Positions 56,497 to 64,000 of a stretch of 64,000 nucleotides of DNA are shown here, piece after piece. The position numbers and the translations under genes were made by a program. Every line of letters starts with the position of its first letter. Position 1 is the first letter of the stretch. Under the pieces are notes generated by a model. It had not been told where the DNA came from and ran no database searches. It saw nothing but the letters and a program-made list of their open reading frames with translations. Source of the stretch: Hippasteria phrygiana (Eukaryota; Echinodermata; Asteroidea; Valvatida; Goniasteridae); NCBI GenBank assembly GCA_037893225.1, contig JAZGUH010000155.1, positions 1,612,001 to 1,676,000 of the forward strand. Reading direction: 5' to 3'.

Positions 56497-56762
56497 TAAA
56501 GGTTCCAGCAAAACATATAGACCATGTCGTTGTTAACGAATTTTCATTTGCCAAGGTCAAGGGTTGCCAGATAATCAATTCTTTCCTTGAAAATACTAGC
56601 GATCATCTACCTTTGATAACAAGTTTAGAATTGCAAGTTGAGAGCTCTTGCTCTAACACACATGATCCCCTCAAACCTAAAAAACATCACGCTAAGAGAG
56701 TTTATTGGTGGAATAACAACTGTTCTGTTGTCAGAAAAGATTCTAGTATACGATTTGGCGGC
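56497..56762 (+). pseudogene. LINE endonuclease fragment
   Basis: The frame reads KHIDHVVVNEF and then NTSDHLPLITSLEL, the last two motifs (ID... and SDHLP) of the LINE AP-type endonuclease, followed by RVYWWNNN. Neither the start of the endonuclease nor the RT is present. It is a short relic in the plus orientation. Confidence 0.6.
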
Positions 56763-56859
56763 AGTGTGACAGGCTTAGATCTGGACACATTTTTCATTGT
56801 TACAAGCTGGCCAAAAAAGATTACAGACATATTTGTAGGCAGAGTGTCACTAACGTTAA

Positions 56860-57092
56860 GGGTCTGTCACACACTACCTCGCCTGTCACACATGTACCTC
56901 GCCGGGACTAAACCGGAGCACAAAATTAACAACGGCGAGAAAATCGGCGGAGCTCTGGCAAAAAAAACACTTGAAAAATCAAAATTGGCCGTAGCAATAC
57001 CGATGTAGTAAGGGCCTGTCACATCTAGCCGATTTGGCTCGCCGGAGCTATACCGGAGCAAACATTTGGCGATTTTCAGGGATCGGTACTAG
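56860..57092 (+). repeat. imperfect ~145-bp direct repeat
   Basis: ggtctgtcacac...cgccgggactaaaccggagcac (56862-56922) and gcctgtcacat...cgccggagctataccggagcaa (57014-57062) are related and are both followed by a ggcgA-rich stretch. The Gypsy element is inserted in the second copy (gatcggta-ctag). It may be the edge of a MITE. Confidence 0.5.
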
Positions 57093-57672
57093 TGTGGGAG
57101 TGCAACTATTAAATGAATATAATTTGCCCTATTTGGGGCCTTTAACTTTGGTATTGTAAATTGGTTAATATACACGTGCGATGACTTTAAAGAAAGAGAA
57201 CAAGTAACGTTATTCGTCGTTTTTATTTAATACATGTACCAGAACAAATCACAACTGAAACATGATCAATGGTTTAACAATAATGACCAAAAAATGCCTC
57301 GCCGAAATAACCAGTATGTCACGTCCCCGTGACTCACCCTTAGCTGTATGCTACTGCCAAATGGTTACACCACGGCGACGTGACATCGAAGCTCGGCTTT
57401 AGTACAGCACTGGCACTTCAACAAGAGCGCAGGAGGGAAAGAGGCCGAGTCTAGCCAACCACAGTCTTTTATGGTATAGTAAAAATCTTTGGAATGTAAG
57501 ACACCTTGTCTATACGCATGGCAGCACCTGGCCAGCAACTTTATCTAAATAGTCTACAATAACAAGACATCTAGTCTTGCGTAAGTCAGCACCTGGCTGA
57601 CTATTTAAAAGAATAACAAAAGACACCCGAGCCGGCACCTGGCGGGCCATTCAATTTAAATAGACTACAACA
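57093..57672 (-). repeat. Gypsy 3' LTR (580 bp)
   Basis: On the minus strand it begins TGTTGTAGTC and ends CTCCCACA. It is preceded by the polypurine tract. TG...CA ends. Confidence 0.95.
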
Positions 57673-57690
57673 TCAGCCTCCCCCTAAATA
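57673..57690 (-). promoter_or_regulatory. polypurine tract
   Basis: The minus-strand sequence tttagggggaggctga lies directly before the 3' LTR. It would prime plus-strand DNA synthesis. Confidence 0.8.
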
Positions 57691-57746
57691 CTGGAGGTGT
57701 GTTTGAACAAAATGTATCAAAGTATGGTTGATGGCAAAATACACAA

Positions 57747-60700
57747 TTAATTAATTATTTGCACAAATCGCTTAGGCCAGTGCACTTTCCTCCCTGATCG
57801 CGTTACGCGTATCTTTTCTTGCGACATTTTAGGTTGGTTTGGTTTAGAACCGACCTTTGTTGAGTTTGGTTTAGAATTGATCTTGACCTTTGTTGACAAT
57901 TTGGTTGGTTCTTGCTGAAAATCATCTTCTAGATATGCAACTTTAAGTCTATCGATACTCACTGAATCTCTTTTGCCCATTACATCGAGAACAAAATATT
58001 TATCATGACGTTCTAGGATTTTGAAAGGTCCTTTATAAGGCGGCTGAAGTGATTTTCGTACTGAATCCACCCTTACCCATACATGAGTACATTTATCCAA
58101 ATTCTTATTCACATAAATCCTGGTTTTAGTTGGTCTGGTAACAGCTGGTTGAAGTTTAGCCATGTGCTGCTTCAATCTGTTAGCAAAACAAGAAGTGTCC
58201 AAAAGGTTATCACATTTTGACTCTACTATTAATTCACCAGGCAAGGTAAGGGTGGTGCCGAAAACCATTTCAGCAGAACAACAGTCTAAATCAGCCTTGT
58301 GAGTTGTACGAATACTCAACAAAATCAAAGGCAACATTTCTGCCCAATAAGTGGACTTATCACTTGCTTTAATAGCTGCCTTTAACTGTCTATGGAACCT
58401 TTCCAATAAACCATTGGCAATGGGATGATATGCAGTTGTTCGGATTCTATGGGCACCTAACAATTGTCCAAGTTCTTTGAACAACCGGGATTCGAATTGC
58501 GAACCTCTATCAGTAGTAATATTTGCAGGAACACCAAAAATTGAAATCCATCTTGTAACAAATGCTTTAGCAATTGTTTCTGCTTCAATGTTTGGAATAG
58601 GTATTGCCTCTGGCCAACGTGTAAATCTATCGATTATTGTTAACATGTACCTAAATCCTTCAGATGGCGGCAAGGGACCTACAATGTCAAGATGAATGTG
58701 ACTAAATCGCGCGTCAGGTTTAGCAAAAGTCGACAATGGAGACTTGATATGTGTATGTACTTTGGCTCGCTGACACGCTAAACATGATCTAGCCCATGAT
58801 CTGACATCTCGATTTATTCCTGGCCATACAAATCTTTTGGTAATTAAATGTTGTGAGGCACGAATACCCGGATGCGACAACGAATGTAACGAAGTGAAAA
58901 CTTTCTTTCGAAAATTTTGTGGAACATAAGGCCGTGCTACACCCGTAGAAACGTCACAAACAATCGTTTTATTCGATGTTTGGCATGGCATATCTACAAA
59001 TTGGAGAGACGATGTTTTCTTCAGATTTTCTAATTCTGTATCGCCTTCTTGTGCAGCAGAGATTTTGTCAAGATCGATTTCTGAATTTAATACGTTCAAT
59101 GAATCTACAACACCACGTGAAAGAGCATCTGCGACCACATTATCTTTTCCCTTAACGTAACCGATATCTGTCGTGAATTGGGAAATATAATCGAGATGTC
59201 GAATTTCACGGGGAGAGTATTTGTCCGAATTGGCTTCAAAAGCGTGTGTCAGAGGTTTGTGGTCTGTATAAACCAAAAATTTGCGACCCTCGAGCATGTG
59301 TCGAAAGTGACGAATACTCAAATAAACGGCTAACAGTTCTTTACCAAAGGCACTGTAATTTGTTTCGGCAGGTTGTAGCCGTTTCGAAAAAAATGCAAGG
59401 GGTTGCCAAGTAGAGTCGACAAATTGATGTAAGACTCCACCAACCGCGACATTAGACGCATCTGTCGTAAGACTTAAAGGAGCATTGGGACAAGGATGGA
59501 ACAGCAATGTAGCCTGTGCCAATGCTGCTTTACCGTCATTGAAAGCTCTCAACTCACTCTCTGAAAGCTGTATGCCTTTATTCTGTTCCTTTTGTTTTAA
59601 GACGTCAGTAAGCGGCTGTAGAACGTTAGCGCACGATGGAACAAATCGTCGATAAAAATTGATCCGTCCCAAATATCGTCGTAACTGGCGCATTGAGGTT
59701 GGAACCGGAAAATCGGCTATTGCTTGGACTTTTTCGGACAATGGCGTGATTCCATCAACACTTACCCAGTGTCCAAGGAATTCCATGCTTTCTACACCGA
59801 AAATGCATTTATTCGGGTTTATAACCACACCGTATTTATTCAATCTCTGGAACAACGTTCTAAGATGGTAATAATGTTCCTCCATTGAACTGCTGGCAAC
59901 GAGCAAGTCATCGATATACGCATAAACAAAAGGCAAACCTCGCAAAACTTGGTCAATAAATCGTTGAAATGTCTGAGCGGCATTTCTGAGACCGAATGGC
60001 ATTCTGACAAACTCAAACAAACCAAAAGGCGTTATTATGGCCGTTTTGTGGATGTCACAGGGTTCAACAGGAATCTGATGATATGCTCTAACCAGGTCAA
60101 TTTTGGAAAATATCTTATTTCCAGCCAATGACGAAGTGAAATCATGTATGTGGGGGATTGGGTAGCAATCGGGGACAGTAACACTATTAAGAGCACGATA
60201 GTCTCCGCAAGGACGCCAATCACCACTTTTCTTGGGTACCATGTGCAATGGAGTAGCCCAATTACTTTGAGATGGCCTAACAATACCCAATTCGAGCATA
60301 TGATCAAATTCCTGTTTTGCTATTCTTAGTCGATCTGGTGCTAAGCGACGAGGGCGAGCACTCACGGGCGCTCCCATCGTGCAGATGTGATGTGTTACAT
60401 CATGTTTAACAATAGACGTACAGTACCGTGGCTTCGTAATATCAGGGTACTGACTGAGCAAAACATGAAATTTAGATTGGGTAATATCGATACCGAACAA
60501 TGGACTAAGGTTGGGTGTTGATGTATAAAAACCCTGAATCGACAATGACGTAGTCGAATCAACAAGTTTGCAATGTTTAATGTCAACCAACAATGCATAA
60601 TGATTCAAGAAATCAGCACCCAGTATCGGTTTGGTTACATTGGCCAGGACAAAAATCCATCTAAAGGTTCGCCTTAAACCCAAATTTAAGGTCATTGACC

Positions 60701-60884
60701 TCTCTCCGTAAGCCATAATCGAGGTTTTATTGGCTGCTTGGAGAGTAAATTGAACTGGCATTTTCATGTCAGCAGGCGACGCTGGAAAAATGCTCACATC
60801 TGCACCAGTATCGACTAAAAAGTTTGCACCACTTGACTTATCTGTAACACAAATACGACGACTTGCTCGATATTTGCCAAACAA
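57747..60884 (-). CDS. pol: Gypsy Pol polyprotein (protease, RT, RNase H, integrase)
   Basis: One open frame of 1045 residues, counted from a TTG at 60884. The frame is open further upstream to the frameshift site, so it is made as a Gag-Pol fusion. Protease: [10 protein letters not shown] at 22-31. Reverse transcriptase: [16 protein letters not shown] (209-224), [26 protein letters not shown] and catalytic YIDD at 323-326. RNase H: TDAS near 474-477, KELLAV, TDHKPL at 540-545, DALSR at 586-590. Integrase: zinc site His667/His671/Cys701/Cys704, catalytic Asp733, Asp792 and Glu828. A C-terminal SH3-like region ([21 protein letters not shown]) and a basic tail follow. Every catalytic residue is present and no stop interrupts it. 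Role: copying element RNA and inserting the DNA. Confidence 0.95.
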   Translation of the reverse strand: MFGKYRASRRICVTDKSSGANFLVDTGADVSIFPASPADMKMPVQFTLQAANKTSIMAYGERSMTLNLGLRRTFRWIFVLANVTKPILGADFLNHYALLVDIKHCKLVDSTTSLSIQGFYTSTPNLSPLFGIDITQSKFHVLLSQYPDITKPRYCTSIVKHDVTHHICTMGAPVSARPRRLAPDRLRIAKQEFDHMLELGIVRPSQSNWATPLHMVPKKSGDWRPCGDYRALNSVTVPDCYPIPHIHDFTSSLAGNKIFSKIDLVRAYHQIPVEPCDIHKTAIITPFGLFEFVRMPFGLRNAAQTFQRFIDQVLRGLPFVYAYIDDLLVASSSMEEHYYHLRTLFQRLNKYGVVINPNKCIFGVESMEFLGHWVSVDGITPLSEKVQAIADFPVPTSMRQLRRYLGRINFYRRFVPSCANVLQPLTDVLKQKEQNKGIQLSESELRAFNDGKAALAQATLLFHPCPNAPLSLTTDASNVAVGGVLHQFVDSTWQPLAFFSKRLQPAETNYSAFGKELLAVYLSIRHFRHMLEGRKFLVYTDHKPLTHAFEANSDKYSPREIRHLDYISQFTTDIGYVKGKDNVVADALSRGVVDSLNVLNSEIDLDKISAAQEGDTELENLKKTSSLQFVDMPCQTSNKTIVCDVSTGVARPYVPQNFRKKVFTSLHSLSHPGIRASQHLITKRFVWPGINRDVRSWARSCLACQRAKVHTHIKSPLSTFAKPDARFSHIHLDIVGPLPPSEGFRYMLTIIDRFTRWPEAIPIPNIEAETIAKAFVTRWISIFGVPANITTDRGSQFESRLFKELGQLLGAHRIRTTAYHPIANGLLERFHRQLKAAIKASDKSTYWAEMLPLILLSIRTTHKADLDCCSAEMVFGTTLTLPGELIVESKCDNLLDTSCFANRLKQHMAKLQPAVTRPTKTRIYVNKNLDKCTHVWVRVDSVRKSLQPPYKGPFKILERHDKYFVLDVMGKRDSVSIDRLKVAYLEDDFQQEPTKLSTKVKINSKPNSTKVGSKPNQPKMSQEKIRVTRSGRKVHWPKRFVQIIN

Positions 60885-60895
60885 TTCCGTCGCGT

Positions 60896-61741
60896 CTAAT
60901 TGCTGGCGTTTTCGTTTCCCTGTTCGGAAAAACTACACGGTGGATTACATTTATTGGCTTTGTCACCAAATCGCCAATGATACCAGCAGTGGTCACCTTT
61001 ATGCGAAGTTGGTACTGGAGATCGGGAACGACGTTCGCGTGAACGGTTATCACGGCTTCGATAATTACTGTCGGATCGCGAGCGAGGCCTACCGCGCATC
61101 TCTTTTGTCAGCGTGTCAACGCGTTGCGTCAATTGTTCGACCATTTTGCGCAATTCGGTCATTTCAGAAAAAATAGGAACATCACCGACCGCAGATATCG
61201 AGCTCACAGCGGGAGTAACCTCTAAAATTCTATCGGCTACTATCGCTAGCTGTTCAAGTAACATAGTGTCACTCGTGGGAGCGAGTATAAGCTGCACATT
61301 TGTCGGTAATCTTTGCAAAAATAATTGCTTCAAAATACTTTCCTCCAAAGTGTGGTCGCCTAACAACTGACGCATGCGTCGCAAAAGTTGCGAGGGCTTA
61401 CGATCGCCTAATTCTTCCGCTATTAGCAGTTGGTGCAAGCGTCTCTGTTCAGATGCAGACATACGCTTAATTAATTCATCTTTTAATACGTCGTACGGTT
61501 GGTCACCCGGGGCCTGCAGTAACAAGTCTCTAACTTCTAAAGCTATATCAGGTTGTAAAGAAGAAACAACATATGCATATTTTGTCCGTTGTTGAGTGAT
61601 GCCACGTGTGGCGAATTGAGCTTCGACTTGTGCGAACCAAACACGCGGATCATTGGACCAAAATGGCGGCAATTTTATACCCACAGCAAATTGTTGACTA
61701 ACAAGTCCCGAAGTATGAGGCTTTTCCTCATCTGATTCCAT
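60896..61741 (-). CDS. gag: Gypsy Gag with CHCC zinc finger
   Basis: 281 residues from ATG 61741. Residues ~20-170 form the capsid region ([56 protein letters not shown]). A linker with an Arg/Ser-rich stretch (215-245) follows, then the finger [14 protein letters not shown]...PC with Cys252, His255, Cys265 and Cys269. This C-x2-H-x9-C-x3-C form, instead of CCHC, is characteristic of CsRn1-type Gypsy elements. The stop is TAG 60896-60898. The last 20 codons contain the frameshift heptamer. Upstream, the same frame is open back to a TAG that separates it from the SGNH-like ORF by four codons. Confidence 0.92.
   Translation of the reverse strand: MESDEEKPHTSGLVSQQFAVGIKLPPFWSNDPRVWFAQVEAQFATRGITQQRTKYAYVVSSLQPDIALEVRDLLLQAPGDQPYDVLKDELIKRMSASEQRRLHQLLIAEELGDRKPSQLLRRMRQLLGDHTLEESILKQLFLQRLPTNVQLILAPTSDTMLLEQLAIVADRILEVTPAVSSISAVGDVPIFSEMTELRKMVEQLTQRVDTLTKEMRGRPRSRSDSNYRSRDNRSRERRSRSPVPTSHKGDHCWYHWRFGDKANKCNPPCSFSEQGNENASN
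60914..60920 (-). promoter_or_regulatory. -1 ribosomal frameshift heptamer GGGAAAC
   Basis: On the minus strand the Gag codons are cag-gga-aac, so the heptamer is split as G GGA AAC, the exact X XXY YYZ phase needed for a -1 shift. Shifting there enters the pol frame, which has no stop from this point to 57747. The Gag stop lies 15 bases downstream of the heptamer. The same heptamer is used by some retroviruses. A downstream stem or pseudoknot was not modelled. Confidence 0.8.
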
Positions 61742-61753
61742 TTTGGAACTAAT

Positions 61754-62488
61754 CTAATTATTCAAGTGTACGCTCAACATATCAGTGTCTTTTTCAAAAG
61801 ACCTCAAAAGTTCACTGAACCATTTCCTTTTCAGCTGAGACTTGGCATGCAGGCCGTCATATAATCCGGAGAAATCATTACGCAATGCTCTATTGTGTCT
61901 GCCGGACTTCGACCTGCGTTTACTCTGCTTTCTTACCGAGGTATGCCAAGAAAGTGTACGTGTGGTTACGCCCAGCTGCAAATTGCAATTAAATGCCCGA
62001 ATCTGCGCATTTACTTCGTCCAACAATGAATCAATCTGCTTTTGATTATACCGCAATTCATCTTCAGTCAAAATTGGCAACTTCAAATTCTTACTGGTCT
62101 GGTACTTTGTGAAAGATATTGTTGGGATTGTAACAATTGAAATTACCACAGTAGGTTTACAAGCAAGCACCTGTTGTTTGAAACTCATAAATTCAGCAAA
62201 CAAAGCGTCCAAAGATAAATCTGATTTCTGCAATACTTTTGACGGAGAATGACGACAAGAAACAAATTCAGTCAAATTGTTAATACCAGCGGCTAGCTTG
62301 ATTATGACAAAATCAAAGTCACCATACGTTCGCAATTTTGCCAAAGTTGGTAAAATTAAATCGGCTATCTTGGCACCGCGCACAATAACAAAATCTAGGT
62401 TTAACCTATCAGGCGTTTGCAAAAAATAATGATCAAAATAATTGGCTCTGGAATCGGCAACAAATAATTGACGGATTTTTCCAGACAT
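61754..62488 (-). CDS. extra ORF: SGNH-hydrolase-like protein
   Basis: 244 residues from the first ATG after the primer site, 22 bases downstream of it on the minus strand. All four SGNH blocks can be matched. Block I is FVADSRANYF with Ser13. Block II is VIVRGAKIADL with Gly38. Block III is IKLAAGINNLTE with the G-x-N core at 68-70. Block V is YDGLHAKSQLKRKW with Asp211 and His214 in D-x-x-H spacing. A Lys/Arg-rich segment (187-203) precedes block V. SGNH/GDSL proteins are mostly esterases, and an esterase ORF1 is known from CR1-like LINEs. Its position inside the LTRs and before gag shows that it belongs to this element. The frame equals the gag frame, with UAG 61754-61756 and four codons between them. 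Enzymatic activity is inferred from motifs only. Confidence 0.75.
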   Translation of the reverse strand: MSGKIRQLFVADSRANYFDHYFLQTPDRLNLDFVIVRGAKIADLILPTLAKLRTYGDFDFVIIKLAAGINNLTEFVSCRHSPSKVLQKSDLSLDALFAEFMSFKQQVLACKPTVVISIVTIPTISFTKYQTSKNLKLPILTEDELRYNQKQIDSLLDEVNAQIRAFNCNLQLGVTTRTLSWHTSVRKQSKRRSKSGRHNRALRNDFSGLYDGLHAKSQLKRKWFSELLRSFEKDTDMLSVHLNN

Positions 62489-62510
62489 CAGTCAAAAATT
62501 AATAGCCACT

Positions 62511-62528
62511 ATCACGTCGGGGTCACCA
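62511..62528 (-). promoter_or_regulatory. primer binding site, tRNA-Trp type
   Basis: TGGTGACCCCGACGTGAT on the minus strand starts two bases after the 5' LTR. It is complementary to the 3' end of eukaryotic tRNA-Trp (ATCACGTCGGGGTCACCA). The same primer is used by CsRn1-type elements. Confidence 0.88.
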
Positions 62529-62530
62529 AT

Positions 62531-63110
62531 TGTGGGAGTGCAACTATTAAATGAATATAATTTGCCCTATTTGGGGCCTTTAACTTTGGTATTGTAAATT
62601 GGTTAATATACACGTGCGATGACTTTAAAGAAAGAGAACAAGTAACGTTATTCGTCGTTTTTATTTAATACATGTACCAGAACAAATCACAACTGAAACA
62701 TGATCAATGGTTTAACAATAATGACCAAAAAATGCCTCGCCGAAATAACCAGTATGTCACGTCCCCGTGACTCGCCCTTAGCTGTATGCTACTGCCAAAT
62801 GGTTACACCACGGCGACGTGACATCGAAGCTCGGCTTTAGTACAGCACTGGCACTTCAACAAGAGCGCAGGAGGGAAAGAGGCCGAGTCTAGCCAACCAC
62901 AGTCTTTTATGGTATAGTAAAAATCTTTGGAATGTAAGACACCTTGTCTATACGCATGGCAGCACCTGGCCAGCAACTTTATCTAAATAGTCTACAATAA
63001 CAAGACATCTAGTCTTGCGTAAGTCAGCACCTGGCTGACTATTTAAAAGAATAACAAAAGACACCCGAGCCGGCACCTGGCGGGCCATTCAATTTAAATA
63101 GACTACAACA
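62531..63110 (-). repeat. Gypsy 5' LTR (580 bp)
   Basis: It is identical in length and, apart from position 62774, in sequence to the LTR at 57093-57672 as far as I could compare by eye. It carries the element's promoter and R region; no start site can be fixed from sequence. Confidence 0.95.
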
Positions 63111-64000
63111 CTAGTACGGATGCGCAACGGTGTTAATTTTAATACTAGGTCTTTTCAAAATCTTGAAAAAACAGGGTAAGCTTGTTAATACAAACTCAGC
63201 TGGTCCTAGCTAAAATGTTTTTACATCAGAATTCTGTATTAAGTAAATGCGGGTCCCAGTCATTGCGCACATAAAGCAGTCAGGACCCCAATGCCTTGTT
63301 TACTATAACCAGAATTTGTATAAACAGTGCTTGTATTAATGGGAGTCGACTGTAATTCACTTTAAGACATGCAAAAACAGGCTGTTTCAGAGAATTTTAT
63401 ACAAATTTCCTCCTTATTAACTTACTTCCTCGGACAAATTTAAGTAAAAACAATGCAACAATTTTTGCATCAAAAGTTGATTTCCTTTTTTTGTTTTTTT
63501 ACCAAAACCCACAAACTTTTAAATACATTTTGGAAAAATATTATTTTCCTGGTTAAAAGGTGAAGTATTCCTGCTGGCCGAATTTAAGCACTTATACTGG
63601 TGTTTTATTAGCCATTCCTAAATACCAGACAGTTTATAGCTATTCCTATTGGTCAAGAGCCTGCTGTACACGAATAATAACCCTCTGCTTCTGCTCCAGC
63701 CATACTTGTTTAAAAGCGGCTAATCACATATATATTTCCTTATTTAAAACCAACCACATGATGCACTCTGTACCAGTAGGAATAGGGAAACTGTCCAATG
63801 TATTTATCAATAAGTATATTTTAGTGCAGTGCAAAGAAGTACATTTCTGTAGTAAATCATGCTTTGGAGTAAAGAAATAAGTCTGCATGCCATTCCATTA
63901 CAGTGGAATTCCTCATTGCTATACGATTTGATATTTTTTCGACATGTTTTCTGCTACATTGTGTATCTCTTGCCCTGAACTTAAAAGTATATGGAAAATT
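63111..64000. other. no gene seen
   Basis: It starts with the ctag target duplication and the continuation of the disrupted repeat (tacggatgcgcaacgg). After that it is AT-rich single-copy-looking DNA to the edge. Confidence 0.5.

Larger units (their letters stand above)
57093..63110 (-). mobile_element. complete CsRn1-type Gypsy retrotransposon with extra SGNH ORF
   Basis: Two 580-bp LTRs (57093-57672 and 62531-63110) differ at one position that I can find (57336 A, 62774 G). They are flanked by ctag on both sides (57089-57092, 63111-63114). Read on the minus strand the order is LTR, tRNA-Trp primer site, SGNH-like ORF, gag, -1 frameshift site, protease-RT-RNase H-integrase, polypurine tract, LTR. 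The CHCC finger in Gag and the tRNA-Trp primer are marks of the CsRn1 clade. All frames are intact, and the near-identical LTRs point to a very recent insertion and possible activity. Confidence 0.93.

Noticed and set aside
58477..62045. Plus-strand frames within the Gypsy element
   Set aside because: Shadows of pol, gag and the SGNH-like ORF on the opposite strand, without motifs.

Overview
The window reads as nuclear DNA of a marine invertebrate, most likely a deuterostome such as an echinoderm, hemichordate or lancelet. This is a guess from the style: introns with GT/AG ends, frequent short catgtaca motifs, long homopolymer G/C runs, and a repeat set (CR1/L2 and Rex1-like LINEs, CsRn1 and Mag Gypsy, BEL/Pao, Kolobok-like MITE, MULE, THAP, MADF). 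There are no operons, no rRNA or tRNA genes that I can see, and no confident single-copy host gene. It is a transposon-rich intergenic stretch.

Layout. 1-6.7 kb: satellite-like duplications, low-complexity tracts, an AAGTC-rich repeat and a retroelement relic. 6.7-8.1 kb: a broken L1-type ORF1 and a frameshifted THAP-domain exon. 8.5-13.9 kb: a CR1/L2-like LINE with a PHD-finger ORF1, a decayed ORF2, a 1.8-kb insertion and a (GAAT)n tail. 14.07-18.9 kb: first copy of an unassigned ~4.8-kb terminal-inverted-repeat (TIR) element, carrying a tandemly triplicated 192-bp MITE. 20.7-21.3 kb: a MITE with TTAA target duplication. 22.5-24.0 kb: exon-like pieces of an unidentified gene on the minus strand. 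24.7-28.5 kb: an LTR element with 5' LTR, tRNA-Leu-type primer site, coding-like minisatellites and a gag with an extra zinc finger, but no pol. 29.2-30.7 kb: a MADF-BESS gene (minus). 31.6-33.3 kb: a long-TIR foldback element. 34.1-37.3 kb: a 5'-truncated Rex1-like LINE (minus). 37.9-41.2 kb: an eight-exon MULE-derived (FAR1/MULE/SWIM) pseudogene (minus).

42.0-55.6 kb is a set of nested insertions. A 38-bp minisatellite array is split by a BEL element (target duplication CTCCC). That is split by a Mag-like Gypsy element, whose integrase is split by the second, inverted copy of the TIR element (target duplication AGA), which itself holds a solo LTR (target duplication GTTGT).

57.1-63.1 kb is the most striking single unit: a young, apparently complete CsRn1-type Gypsy element on the minus strand. 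It has 580-bp LTRs that differ by one base, a CTAG target duplication, a tRNA-Trp primer site, gag with the clade's CHCC finger, a -1 slippery heptamer GGGAAAC exactly in phase, and an uninterrupted 1045-residue pol. It also carries an extra first ORF that looks like an SGNH hydrolase with all key residues. That ORF lies in the gag frame and is separated from gag by a single UAG. The SGNH-Gag-Pol arrangement is my best candidate for an undescribed system here.
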